The notes beneath the pieces were generated by a model. The model did no database searches and had not been told where the DNA came from. It worked only from the letters and a program-made list of their open reading frames with translations. From Clostridium paraputrificum (GTDB lineage Bacteria > Bacillota > Clostridia > Clostridiales > Clostridiaceae), in assembly GCF_900447045.1 (NCBI RefSeq), contig NZ_UAWH01000014.1:680501-744500 (forward strand): DNA of 64,000 nt. Direction: 5' to 3'. The position numbers and the translations under genes are program-made. Numbering within the stretch: the first letter of the stretch is position 1; every line of letters starts with the position of its first letter. Positions 1 to 7,832 of this stretch are shown here, piece after piece.

Positions 1-218
1 ATGAAATAAAAATAACTGATGAAATTATAAAGAATTTAAGTATAACATCACCAGAAGATGTATTAGTATATTCAACAGTTACTTTAAATTCAGATCCAAA
101 GAAAATTACAGCCAACTTAAGGGCTCCTATTTTAATAAATGTACATACTGGGTTAGCGGAGCAGCTAATTACAGAGAATGAAAAATACAAAATAAAGCAT
201 CCTATATTTAAGGGGTGA
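1..218 (+). CDS. fliW: FliW flagellar assembly factor, C-terminal part (cut by window start)
   Basis: The open frame runs from the window edge to TGA at 216-218 and encodes about 71 residues. It has the typical FliW end: a strand-rich stretch, then '[18 protein letters not shown]' and a basic tail. In Bacillus, FliW binds flagellin and CsrA; secretion of flagellin frees FliW to sequester CsrA and so relieve repression of flagellin translation. The csrA start lies 5 bases downstream and the major flagellin gene is in the same locus, so the full circuit is present. The N-terminal half is outside the window. Confidence 0.9.
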   Translation, partial: EIKITDEIIKNLSITSPEDVLVYSTVTLNSDPKKITANLRAPILINVHTGLAEQLITENEKYKIKHPIFKG

Positions 219-222
219 TTTT

Positions 223-438
223 ATGTTAGTAGTTACAAGAAAACAAGGTGAGTCAATTTTAATTGGAGATGATATAGAGATTTCGGTTTCTAAGATTGAA
301 GATGGAAGCGTAAAAATTGCGATACAAGCGCCAAGGGAAATGTCTATTTTAAGAAAAGAATTATACAAGGAAGTAGAAAGTGAAAATATAGAGGCAGCAA
401 AGGTTAATCTAGATTTACTTAAGAACTTAAAAAAATAG
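223..438 (+). CDS. csrA: CsrA carbon storage regulator / flagellin translation repressor
   Basis: The 71-residue product begins '[20 protein letters not shown]' and contains '[19 protein letters not shown]', the RNA-binding strand and GLxAP-like region of CsrA. CsrA dimers bind GGA motifs in hairpin loops and block ribosome access. It is a few residues longer than the usual 60-70. The ribosome site GGGGTGA overlaps the fliW stop, suggesting coupled translation. The likely target is the flagellin leader at 4048-4080, which has a matching GGA hairpin. Confidence 0.97.
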   Translation: MLVVTRKQGESILIGDDIEISVSKIEDGSVKIAIQAPREMSILRKELYKEVESENIEAAKVNLDLLKNLKK

Positions 439-450
439 GGGTGAAGTAAA

Positions 451-795
451 ATGGAGATACAGGTTATAGGTCAAGGAGGACAAACTAACCTTAATGTTAT
501 TAAACCAAACATGGAAGTTAATAATGTGGAAAAAGAATTTAACACAAACTCTGAAGATGAGAACAGATACACTAAGGAAAACTTAAATAAGGCAATAAAA
601 AAGCTTAATGGTTTCTTAAAGGATGATAATGCATATGCAGAATATAATGTTCATGAAAAGTTTGGAGATATAATGATAAAAATTGTAGATAAGGATACTA
701 AAGAAGTTTTGGTTGAAGTACCTCCAAAGAAGATTCTTGACATGATAGCTAAGCTTTGTGAAATATCAGGTGTGGTTTTTGATAAGAAGGCTTAA
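451..795 (+). CDS. flaG: FlaG family flagellar protein
   Basis: The 114-residue protein has a polar N-terminal half and a FlaG domain at about residues 40-112, with 'LNGFLKDDNAYAEYNVHEKF' and the C-terminal 'EVPPKKILDMIAKLCE'. FlaG proteins influence flagellar filament length in Gram-negative bacteria; the mechanism is poorly known. Its place between csrA and the fliS/fliD genes is usual for Firmicutes. The ribosome site is GGGGTGAAG, with a 12-base gap to csrA. Confidence 0.9.
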   Translation: MEIQVIGQGGQTNLNVIKPNMEVNNVEKEFNTNSEDENRYTKENLNKAIKKLNGFLKDDNAYAEYNVHEKFGDIMIKIVDKDTKEVLVEVPPKKILDMIAKLCEISGVVFDKKA

Positions 796-798
796 ATT

Positions 799-1086
799 AT
801 GGAATTTAGGTTGAATAAAATTGATACTGATATTAGAAGGAAACTTGCTAAAGAGGTAAAAGAAAAAGAAGTTAATCGCAAAACTCGACCTGAGATAGAT
901 AATAAAGTTAAGAAACCTTTTGTAGAGTTAGATACTGAAGATAAAAATGACACAAATAAATCTCAAAAATATATAACAGTGGAAGGAACATTGGAGAATA
1001 CGAAAAAGATTACCATAGATGCAGCAAGAGAAGAAAATTATATTGAAAGAGTGCCTATTGGTAATGTAATTGATAGTGTTAAGTAG
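799..1086 (+). CDS. Unknown small polar protein in the flagellin-chaperone operon
   Basis: The 95-residue product is hydrophilic and rich in Lys, Glu and Asp. It has no membrane segment, signal peptide or family motif that I recognise. The last third ('ITVEGTLENTKKITIDAAREEN') looks more ordered than the charged, low-complexity N-terminus. It starts 3 bases after flaG and ends 9 bases before fliS, so it is co-transcribed with flagellar genes. A chaperone or adaptor role is conceivable from position only. Confidence 0.75.
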   Translation: MEFRLNKIDTDIRRKLAKEVKEKEVNRKTRPEIDNKVKKPFVELDTEDKNDTNKSQKYITVEGTLENTKKITIDAAREENYIERVPIGNVIDSVK

Positions 1087-1095
1087 GAGGGGAAT

Positions 1096-1479
1096 ATGTA
1101 CAATAGCGGATATAATGCTTATAAAAATAATAGTGTTAATTATGCATCAAAGGAGCAGCTACTTTTAATGTTAGTAGATGGAGCTGTTAAGTATGCAAAA
1201 ATAGGAAGAGCAGCTATTGAAGAAAAAAATGTAACTAAAGCTCATGAAAGTCTTACAAGAACTCAAGACATATTTGTGGAACTTATGGCAAGTCTTGATA
1301 CAGGAGCTGGGGAATGGGCAAAACAAATATTTAAAATTTATGAGTTTATAAATTACAAAGTCGGACAGGCTAATTTAAAAAAAGATATAAAAGAGATAGA
1401 AGAAGTTATACCTTTTATAGAGGATGTAAGAAATATGTGGTATGAAGTTTATGAAAAAACAAAGGCTTCAGGTCAATAA
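1096..1479 (+). CDS. fliS: FliS flagellin export chaperone
   Basis: The 127-residue, mostly helical protein has the FliS signature 'SKEQLLLMLVDGAVKYAKIG' near the N-terminus and 'LDTGAGEWAKQIFKIYEFI' in the middle. FliS caps the C-terminal helices of flagellin in the cytoplasm, prevents premature polymerisation and delivers it to FlhA. In Bacillus it also takes part in the FliW-CsrA circuit. It precedes fliD, the usual order, and has the strong ribosome site TAGGAGGGG. Confidence 0.95.
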   Translation: MYNSGYNAYKNNSVNYASKEQLLLMLVDGAVKYAKIGRAAIEEKNVTKAHESLTRTQDIFVELMASLDTGAGEWAKQIFKIYEFINYKVGQANLKKDIKEIEEVIPFIEDVRNMWYEVYEKTKASGQ

Positions 1480-1496
1480 GAGGATGAGGTGATAAA

Positions 1497-3560
1497 ATGA
1501 GAATAACTGGGTTAGCTACTGGTTTAGATATGGATGAAGTTATAAAGGAAAGTATGAGACCATATAGAGTTAAAATTCAGCAACAGCAACAGCAAAAAGA
1601 AATAGTAGAAATAAAGCAAAAGTTATATAGAGATGTATTAAAGGATAGTAGAGAGTTTTATAATAAATATTTTGATGTGTCAAAAAGTGATAGCATAGTA
1701 TTAAGTAAAAATTGGAGCACAATTAAATTTGAATCTTCTGATAGTAATGTTGTGTCAGTTTCAGCCAATAGTGAAGCTGTAAATAAAAATTTTACAATAA
1801 CGGGGAGCTCAGCTACTGCTACAAAGGCTACTTTAACTGAAGGAATAGGTGAAGGAGATAAAATAGTAGTAGATGGTAAAGAGTTTACTCTAAGTGGTAG
1901 TACAGATAGGGAGAGAGTTTCTAACTTAAATAAGGAATTGGAAAAAGCCGGTATAAAAGTTTGTGTATCTTATACTGATTTTGCAGGAAGTGTAGATGGA
2001 GAAAATAAAAAAGGTTTGATTTTTGAGTCTACAGTATTAGGAGAAAAAGGAAGTTTTACTTTAGGTGGAAGTGTACACTCAGTAAATATAGAAGAAGTTA
2101 AGGGAAGTAATGCAACAGAAGCTAAGTTTACTGGAATAACTATTAAAAACATAAGAGATTCAAAAGAAATAAAGATTGGTGATAAAGTTATTGGGTTAAA
2201 CCTAGATTCTTCAAAGGAATATACTAAGGACGAATTAGTTAGTGAATTAAATAAGAAGCTTGAAGAAGAAAAAATAGATTTTAGAGCTAAGGTAGATGAA
2301 GATAATAATGTTACTTTAGTAAGTACTAAAAGTGGTGAACTTACTAACCTACCAACTTTGGAAATTACATTAGAGAATAATTCTATTGTAAATGGAACTT
2401 TTGAAAATGGTAATAATGCAACTAAATCGATAACTTCATTGAACCTATCGGAAATAGAAGGTAAAGTTCTATTTATTGATGGGAAAAAGGTAGAATTTTC
2501 TTTAAAGGATAGCATTCTTGATGTAGATGCTCTTAATAAATCTTTAGAGGAAAAAAACTTAAATGTTTCTGCTGAAATTAAGGATGGAAAGTTGTCTTTA
2601 ATATCTAAAACAAGCGGAGAAAGTAAAAGTTTAGATATAAGTGTTATAGAAGAACCTGCTGAAGGTTTTACACCTATCATTCAAGGGAAAGACGCTAATA
2701 TAATTATAAAAGATAGCAAAGGTGGAGTTTATACTCACAAAGGGGATAGCAACGTTGTAACATTAGATGGGGTTACTTTTAAGTTTGATGGAGAAATACC
2801 AGCAGATGGAATAAAGATAACTAGTAAAAAGGATTCAACTAAGACAAAGGAAATGGTGGTTAACTTCTTTAATGATTACAACAAACTTATGGAAAAGTTA
2901 AATACTCTTACAATGGAAAAGAGGGATAGAAGTTATAGTCCTTTAACAGATGAACAAAAGAAAGAAATGTCAGAAAGTGAAATAAAGCTTTGGAATGAAA
3001 GAGTTGAAAAAGGACAATTAAGTAGAGACTCTGATTTAAGTAGAATAATAAATTCTCTAAAAAATGCAATGACTACAATGGTAGATGGGATAGATATTAA
3101 TTTGGAGGATATTGGGATTAAGCCAGTATCAGACTATGGTGGAGTTAAAAATGGAACATTTACAATAGATGAAAATAAATTAACTGCAGCATTAGAAGAA
3201 GATCCTAATAAAGTTATGAGATTATTTACTGCAACTCCAACTGATTCTAAAAATTTAACATCAGCAGAGAAAAATAGTAAGAGTGGAATAGCTCAAAGAT
3301 TAAAGAGTATATTGTATGATGAAACTATGACTGTATCTGCTAGGTTACTTAAAAAAGCTGGTTACGAAGGAACTACTACTGTAACCAATAATGAACTTAC
3401 TAAGAGTATTGAAAAGTATGAAAGAAAAGTGAAAGATATGGAAAAGGCCTTTAGCAAAAAAGAACAAGCTTTATACTCTAAGTATGCTACTTTAGAAACT
3501 ATGATGAATCAATTGAATTCCCAACAATCCTATTTATTATCACAGTTAGGAACGGCTTAA
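1497..3560 (+). CDS. fliD: FliD flagellar filament cap protein, repeat-expanded
   Basis: The 687-residue protein starts with the FliD N-terminus ('RITGLATGLDMDEVIKESM') and ends with the FliD C-terminal coiled region ('IEKYERKVKDMEKAFSKKEQ'). FliD forms the filament cap that folds flagellin subunits at the growing tip. It is clearly longer than the usual 450-550 residues. The excess lies at about residues 110-390, where three related modules occur (about 118-189, 224-291 and 320-383). Each has a strand with 'DGK' or 'GDK', a helix like 'LNKxLEExxI', and a 'LIFES/LVSTKSG/LISKTSG' strand. Confidence 0.95.
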   Translation: MRITGLATGLDMDEVIKESMRPYRVKIQQQQQQKEIVEIKQKLYRDVLKDSREFYNKYFDVSKSDSIVLSKNWSTIKFESSDSNVVSVSANSEAVNKNFTITGSSATATKATLTEGIGEGDKIVVDGKEFTLSGSTDRERVSNLNKELEKAGIKVCVSYTDFAGSVDGENKKGLIFESTVLGEKGSFTLGGSVHSVNIEEVKGSNATEAKFTGITIKNIRDSKEIKIGDKVIGLNLDSSKEYTKDELVSELNKKLEEEKIDFRAKVDEDNNVTLVSTKSGELTNLPTLEITLENNSIVNGTFENGNNATKSITSLNLSEIEGKVLFIDGKKVEFSLKDSILDVDALNKSLEEKNLNVSAEIKDGKLSLISKTSGESKSLDISVIEEPAEGFTPIIQGKDANIIIKDSKGGVYTHKGDSNVVTLDGVTFKFDGEIPADGIKITSKKDSTKTKEMVVNFFNDYNKLMEKLNTLTMEKRDRSYSPLTDEQKKEMSESEIKLWNERVEKGQLSRDSDLSRIINSLKNAMTTMVDGIDINLEDIGIKPVSDYGGVKNGTFTIDENKLTAALEEDPNKVMRLFTATPTDSKNLTSAEKNSKSGIAQRLKSILYDETMTVSARLLKKAGYEGTTTVTNNELTKSIEKYERKVKDMEKAFSKKEQALYSKYATLETMMNQLNSQQSYLLSQLGTA

Positions 3561-3563
3561 TGT

Positions 3564-3893
3564 ATGAGTATAAGGGTAATATTAGAGGAATATAAAAATG
3601 TTACAGAAATGCTTATACAAGCTGTAAAAATTGGTGATATAGATGAAGAGTTTATAAAGGATAGGGAAAAGTTATTAAATGAGATTAAAGCTTGCGATTT
3701 TGATAAAAGTGAATTAAAAAAAATATGCGATGAATTGGAGATATTAAATCTTGAGAAAGAAGCATATAAGATTTTAAATAATGAAAAGCAAAAGGTAAAA
3801 GAAGAAATTATAACCTTAAAAAAGCAGAAGCAAGCTAATAAAAGCTACGGTAATGCTGTAGGTAAAATGAACTTTTTTAATACAAAAGTATAA
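3564..3893 (+). CDS. FliT-like flagellar chaperone candidate
   Basis: The 109-residue, helical, highly charged protein is encoded 3 bases after fliD. Its size, alpha-helical character and position match FliT, the export chaperone of FliD. No diagnostic motif is visible, so the call rests mainly on context. The C-terminal tail 'GKMNFFNTKV' follows a Lys-rich helix; a short hydrophobic tail of this kind could bind a partner. No T-run hairpin is seen directly after it. Confidence 0.6.
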   Translation: MSIRVILEEYKNVTEMLIQAVKIGDIDEEFIKDREKLLNEIKACDFDKSELKKICDELEILNLEKEAYKILNNEKQKVKEEIITLKKQKQANKSYGNAVGKMNFFNTKV

Positions 3894-3965
3894 AGCTATA
3901 TGTGAAAGAAACGATAAATAAATATAAGGGTTGTAAGAAAAAATAGAAAGTTAGAAAAAAAGGTG

Positions 3966-3993
3966 TAAAGTTAATAAGTTCTAAGACGAATAT
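3966..3993 (+). promoter_or_regulatory. Candidate sigma-28 promoter of the major flagellin gene
   Basis: TAAA (3966-3969), a 15-base spacer, then GACGAATAT (3985-3993). The consensus is TAAA-N15-GCCGATAA/T; this copy keeps TAAA and the CGA core but has an extra A. It lies about 95 bases upstream of the flagellin start, leaving room for a leader. The perfect palindrome ACTCTTAAGAGT (4020-4031) follows it. Confidence 0.55.
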
Positions 3994-4047
3994 ATAAATA
4001 TAAAGCTTAAGCATAAAAAACTCTTAAGAGTATTTTATAAATAAAAA

Positions 4048-4080
4048 GCCAAGGATGGCGAAAATTAAAATTCAGGGAGG
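4048..4080 (+). promoter_or_regulatory. Candidate CsrA binding hairpin and overlapping ribosome site in the flagellin leader
   Basis: GCC-AAGGAT-GGC (4048-4059) forms a short hairpin that presents GGA in its loop. The string CAAGGATG fits the CsrA/RsmE core ACARGGAUGU. A second GGA lies in the ribosome site CAGGGAGG (4073-4080). Two GGA sites, one over the Shine-Dalgarno, is the layout known for the Bacillus hag leader. The csrA and fliW genes are about 3.6 kb upstream. Confidence 0.6.
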
Positions 4081-4088
4081 AATTTACT

Positions 4089-5381
4089 ATGATTATTAAT
4101 CACAACATGAATGCGTTAAACGCACACAGAAACATGACAGCTAATACTAACTCAGCTGGAAAGTCAATGGAAAAATTAAGCTCAGGTTTAAGAATAAACA
4201 GAGCTGGTGATGATGCAGCGGGATTAGCTATTTCAGAAAAGATGAGAGGACAAATTAGAGGGTTAGATCAAGCTTCTAGAAATGCTCAAGATGGTATTTC
4301 ATTAATTCAAACAGCTGAAGGTGCTTTAAATGAAACTCATAACATTCTTCAAAGAATGAGAGAATTAGCAGTTCAATCAGCTAATGATACAAACATTACT
4401 GAAGATAGAGCAGCTATACAAGAAGAAATTAACGCTTTAACTCAAGAAATTGATAGAATTTCAGAACAAACTGAATTCAACAAACAAACATTATTAAATG
4501 GATCGTTTAAAGGACAATTCCAAATAGGGGCTAATGGAGGACAAACAATAAGCTTAGATATTGGAAATATGGCTTCAGGAGAGTTAGGTTTAACAACAAC
4601 GTCATCTGTAGTTGAAGTTAAAACTACAGCAACAAAAGAAGGAAATGGTGCTACACTACAAGTTGGAACTTATACTGTTAAAGGTACTGATATAGTAGAT
4701 AAAGATGGTAAAACTGTAGGTAAAGTTGATGCTAGTAAAAATTTACAACTTGGTAGCACTGATAATACTAACTATATTAAAGTAGTATCAAGTGAAGAAT
4801 TAAAAGATGGAGATAAAATTGTTATTGGTAAAAATATAGAGACAAATAGTACTACTGATTTAGATGTTAAAATTGAAACAAAAAGAGATTTAGGGGATAA
4901 AGGTAAAACTTTAGCAGCAGGGGAGTATGAAATAAAAGGTACTGTTGTATTAAGAGATGGTAAAGAAGTAGGTAAATTAGCTACGAATGATATTGTATTA
5001 GAAGATGGAACAACAGTTGAAGCAACAGATATTGGAAGAACAGTAGCTTTAGTAGCTGGAGCTAAATTCACTATAAATGGAGCAGATGTTTCTTCTTCAG
5101 ATAAGGCTTCAGGAAGTATTGAAACAATTACAAAGGCAATAGAAAATGTTTCAACACAAAGAGCTAAATTAGGAGCTGTTCAAAACAGATTAGAACATAC
5201 AACTGCTAATTTAAACAACACTTCAGAAAACTTAACAGCAGCTGAATCAAGAGTAAGAGACGTTGATATGGCTAAGGAAATGATGACATTCTCTAAGAAT
5301 AACATCCTTTCTCAAGCAGCTCAAGCTATGCTTGCTCAAGCTAATCAACAACCTCAAGGAGTTTTACAACTTCTTAGATAA
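4089..5381 (+). CDS. fliC: Major flagellin
   Basis: The 430-residue protein has conserved D0/D1 regions at residues 1-165 ('LSSGLRINRAGDDAAGLAIS') and 340-430 ('RVRDVDMAKEMMTFSKNNIL', ending 'QGVLQLLR'). These form the filament core; residues about 170-335 are the surface-exposed variable part. The variable part contains a repeated motif: 'LQVGTYTVKGT..DKDGKTVGK' (about 190-212) and 'LAAGEYEIKGT..RDGKEVGK' (about 275-296). The gene is monocistronic, with its own sigma-28-like promoter, a CsrA-type leader and a strong terminator. Confidence 0.98.
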   Translation: MIINHNMNALNAHRNMTANTNSAGKSMEKLSSGLRINRAGDDAAGLAISEKMRGQIRGLDQASRNAQDGISLIQTAEGALNETHNILQRMRELAVQSANDTNITEDRAAIQEEINALTQEIDRISEQTEFNKQTLLNGSFKGQFQIGANGGQTISLDIGNMASGELGLTTTSSVVEVKTTATKEGNGATLQVGTYTVKGTDIVDKDGKTVGKVDASKNLQLGSTDNTNYIKVVSSEELKDGDKIVIGKNIETNSTTDLDVKIETKRDLGDKGKTLAAGEYEIKGTVVLRDGKEVGKLATNDIVLEDGTTVEATDIGRTVALVAGAKFTINGADVSSSDKASGSIETITKAIENVSTQRAKLGAVQNRLEHTTANLNNTSENLTAAESRVRDVDMAKEMMTFSKNNILSQAAQAMLAQANQQPQGVLQLLR

Positions 5382-5396
5382 TTAACATAGTTTATT

Positions 5397-5425
5397 AAAA
5401 GGTGAGATGTATTTCTCACCTTTTT
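5397..5425 (+). terminator. Rho-independent terminator of flagellin
   Basis: Stem GGTGAGA (5401-5407) with TCTCACC (5414-5420), a 6-base loop, A residues before the stem and TTTTT after it. Confidence 0.9.
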
Positions 5426-5454
5426 GTATTATCTAGCAAAATACTAAAAAATAT

Positions 5455-5481
5455 TAAAGAATATAATCATTATTTCGATAA
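5455..5481 (+). promoter_or_regulatory. Sigma-28 promoter of the second flagellin-like gene
   Basis: TAAA (5455-5458), exactly 15 bases, then TTCGATAA (5474-5481), against the consensus TAAA-N15-GCCGATAA. This is the best sigma-28 match I found. It lies 32 bases upstream of the start codon. Confidence 0.75.
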
Positions 5482-5512
5482 TAAAGTAAATACATTTTTG
5501 GAGTGGTGAAAT

Positions 5513-6373
5513 ATGAGACTTAATCACAATATGAGTTCTCTAAGCATATATAACGGATACAAGAAAAATTTAATTAATAATAAATCTGCAATTGAAAGAC
5601 TTAGTACAGGAATTAAAATTAATTCTGCAAAAGACAATTCTAATAAAATTGGACAAAGTGAGCAGATGAGAATACAAATAAAAAGCCTTCAAGCAGTTCA
5701 AAGAAATCTTCAAGATGGTACATCAATGCTTCAAACAGCAGATGGAGCTCTTCAAGAGGTGAATAATACGCTAGCTAGAATTAAAGAACTTTCAGTAAGT
5801 GTTGCTAATGGAAGTAAAAGTGAAAGCGAAAAAGAGATAATACAAAATGAAATAGAGGAAATGAAGAAAAACATAGATGATTTAGCTAATAATACAGAAT
5901 TTAATGGGGTTAAGCTTTTATGTGATGAGAGAGTTCCTAATAATAAATATCCAATGTATAAGAATATTGTAGTAGGAGCTATGCAAGGAGAACAAGGTAG
6001 AATTCCAAGCTTTAATATTAGAACAGAAATATTAAAAGATGAAAAAGGTAACACTTTAAAAGATATAGATGTTAGAACGCCAGAGGGAGTAAGTAGTGCC
6101 TTGGAAGTAGTAAATGAATCTATAAAAACTGTTTCTAGTATAAGAAGTAGATATGGTGCTATGTCTAATAGATTAGAAACCACAGCAGAAAACATAAGTT
6201 CAAATGAACAAGTATTTGAAAGAGCTGATAGTAATTTAAGAGATTCAGATATTGCTTTAGAAATGGCTGAACTTGCAAGAACACAAATTTTAAATGATAC
6301 ATCTCTAGCACTTATATCTCAAAGTAATAACTTACCACAAGATGCATTGAGAATTTTAGAAAGAGTTAGGTAA
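5513..6373 (+). CDS. Short flagellin-like protein (minor flagellin paralogue)
   Basis: The 286-residue protein keeps a flagellin N-terminal D0/D1 region ('RLSTGIKINSAKDNSNKIG', 'LQDGTSMLQTADGALQEVNN') and the C-terminal half ('RYGAMSNRLETTAENIS', 'DALRILERVR'). It has almost no variable outer domain, only about 60 residues in the middle. The normally strict 'AGDDAAGLAI' segment has become 'AKDNSNKIGQ', so it is diverged from the major flagellin. It could be a minor filament subunit or a specialised section near the hook. It has its own sigma-28 promoter and terminator. Confidence 0.88.
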   Translation: MRLNHNMSSLSIYNGYKKNLINNKSAIERLSTGIKINSAKDNSNKIGQSEQMRIQIKSLQAVQRNLQDGTSMLQTADGALQEVNNTLARIKELSVSVANGSKSESEKEIIQNEIEEMKKNIDDLANNTEFNGVKLLCDERVPNNKYPMYKNIVVGAMQGEQGRIPSFNIRTEILKDEKGNTLKDIDVRTPEGVSSALEVVNESIKTVSSIRSRYGAMSNRLETTAENISSNEQVFERADSNLRDSDIALEMAELARTQILNDTSLALISQSNNLPQDALRILERVR

Positions 6374-6382
6374 GATTATTAG

Positions 6383-6421
6383 AGAACTATTTAGTATGTT
6401 TTATTAAATAGTTCTTTTTTT
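6383..6421 (+). terminator. Rho-independent terminator of the second flagellin gene
   Basis: An 11-bp stem AGAACTATTTA (6383-6393) with TAAATAGTTCT (6405-6415), followed by a T run to 6421. Confidence 0.9.
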
Positions 6422-6491
6422 GATGCAAAAATAAAAAGCGAAATATAAAAAATATCAAAATATTAACGCTAGTCCAGCAAATTATGGTATT

Positions 6492-6530
6492 TTTAGAGGT
6501 TTTTTTTGAAATATGTAAAAAAACTCTAAA
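6492..6530 (+). other. Stem-loop in the leader region upstream of flgB
   Basis: TTTAGAG (6492-6498) pairs with CTCTAAA (6524-6530), and the pairing extends through a T tract and A tract with one bulged G. The 295-base gap 6374-6668 also holds ATTAGTTT (6605-6612) with AAACTAAT (6629-6636). A TATAAT at 6559-6564 is a possible -10, but I see no good -35. There is no open frame. I did not find a c-di-GMP riboswitch core, although C. difficile has one before flgB. The role is unknown. Confidence 0.45.
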
Positions 6531-6668
6531 TTATCTAGAAATTTAACTAATTGTAACATATAATAGTGATAGATAAATAAATTGGGAATAATTTTTTGCT
6601 TATTATTAGTTTGGTTATAAATTTAATTAAACTAATTCAATATTTGAATCTAAAGATGGGGGTGTAGT

Positions 6669-7076
6669 ATGTCGATTAATTTAGTGGGAGGCGAAAATAG
6701 TACGTATAGCTTAATTAAGCAAGGTATAAAAGCTTCTACGACAAGAGCAAAGGCCATTTCAAATAATATAGCTAACATTAATACAAAAGGATATAAAAGA
6801 TTTAGTGTTATTTTTGAAGAGAATATAAATGGAAGTGGTCAGACTGATCTACAAATGAAAACTACAAATGAAAAACATTTATCTAATAGTGAGAGCTTAG
6901 GAAATATTTCTGTTAAAAGAGATGATAGTACAAGCATGAGAACTGATGGTAATAATGTGGATTTAGATGTAGAAAAAGTTGAGCAAGCTGCAAATACATT
7001 AAAGTACAATGCATTAATTCAAAGTGCAAATGGTAAATTGACAAATTTAAAATATGTTATTAGTGGAGGTAATTAA
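6669..7076 (+). CDS. flgB: FlgB flagellar rod protein
   Basis: The 135-residue protein carries the rod/hook N-terminal motif '[19 protein letters not shown]' (about residues 28-46) and ends with the coiled C-terminal region typical of FlgB. It is the proximal rod subunit, exported by the flagellar type III system and placed on the MS ring. It is the first gene of the long basal-body operon, with ribosome site GATGGGGGTG. The flgC start follows its stop by 2 bases. Confidence 0.95.
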   Translation: MSINLVGGENSTYSLIKQGIKASTTRAKAISNNIANINTKGYKRFSVIFEENINGSGQTDLQMKTTNEKHLSNSESLGNISVKRDDSTSMRTDGNNVDLDVEKVEQAANTLKYNALIQSANGKLTNLKYVISGGN

Positions 7077-7078
7077 AA

Positions 7079-7483
7079 ATGAATGCATTTTCTGCAATGA
7101 GAATTAGCGCTAGTGGACTAGCAGCAGAAAGACTTAGAATGGATACAATTACATCCAATATGGTAAATGCAACTACAACGAGAACAGAAGATGGAGGGCC
7201 TTATGTTAGAAAGGTAGCTGTCTTTCAAGAAGCCTTAGATGAAAAATTAAGAGGGAATGGGGTAAAGGCGGTAGCTCTTGAGGATGATGAATCGCCTTTA
7301 AGAAGTGTATATGATCCAACACATCCTGATGCTGATGAGAATGGGTATGTTTTATACCCTAATGTTAACGTCCTTAATGAAATGGCAGATATGATAGCAT
7401 CTACTAGAGCTTATGAGGCTAATGTAGATACTTTAACAGCAAATAAAAATATGTTTATGAAAGCTTTAGAGATAGGTAAGTAG
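7079..7483 (+). CDS. flgC: FlgC flagellar rod protein
   Basis: The 134-residue protein has the rod motif '[20 protein letters not shown]' near the N-terminus and '[20 protein letters not shown]' at the C-terminus, the signature of FlgC. Length is normal for the family. It is a structural subunit of the periplasm-spanning rod, exported without a cleaved signal peptide. It starts 2 bases after the flgB stop, consistent with translational coupling. Confidence 0.96.
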   Translation: MNAFSAMRISASGLAAERLRMDTITSNMVNATTTRTEDGGPYVRKVAVFQEALDEKLRGNGVKAVALEDDESPLRSVYDPTHPDADENGYVLYPNVNVLNEMADMIASTRAYEANVDTLTANKNMFMKALEIGK

Positions 7484-7507
7484 TCAAGTTAGAATGGAGA
7501 TGTATTT

Positions 7508-7813
7508 ATGAGGATTAGTAGTTTTGTTCCAAGTGAAGAAATATTTAATAGTGGTTTAGATGGTATAAAGGTGGGGAAGAAAGATAATGATGGAGAGCTT
7601 TTTTCAAATGTATTAAAAGAATCTTTAGATAAGATAAATGAACAGCAAATAGTAGCTGATAAGTCTACAGAAGCATTTGTAAAGGGTGAAGATATAGATA
7701 TTAGTGAAGTTATGCTTGCAGGAGCAGAAGCCAGTGCATCATTACAATTTGCAGTGCAGGTTAGAAATAAATTAGTTGAAGCATATCAAGAAATTAGTAG
7801 AATGCAGTTATAA
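7508..7813 (+). CDS. fliE: FliE basal-body/rod adaptor
   Basis: The 101-residue protein has the FliE C-terminal pattern 'DISEVMLAGAEASASLQFAVQVRNKLVEAYQEISRM'-like, given here in parts: 'EVMLAGAEASASLQFAV' then 'RNKLVEAYQEISRMQL'. FliE joins the MS ring (FliF) to the rod and is the first protein exported. The flgB-flgC-fliE-fliF order is conserved across Firmicutes. Confidence 0.95.
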   Translation: MRISSFVPSEEIFNSGLDGIKVGKKDNDGELFSNVLKESLDKINEQQIVADKSTEAFVKGEDIDISEVMLAGAEASASLQFAVQVRNKLVEAYQEISRMQL

Positions 7814-7832
7814 GAGTTAGGAGTGCAATGTG

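Noticed and set aside
1970-2680. 236-codon antisense frame in fliD
   Set aside because: It is Ser/Leu-rich low-complexity coding typical of the reverse of AT-rich genes, with no ribosome site. Other antisense frames were rejected for the same reason.
6374-6668. c-di-GMP riboswitch or invertible flagellar switch before flgB, as in C. difficile
   Set aside because: No riboswitch core motif was found, and the inverted repeats present (7-8 bp, close together) are too short and close to act as a recombination switch.
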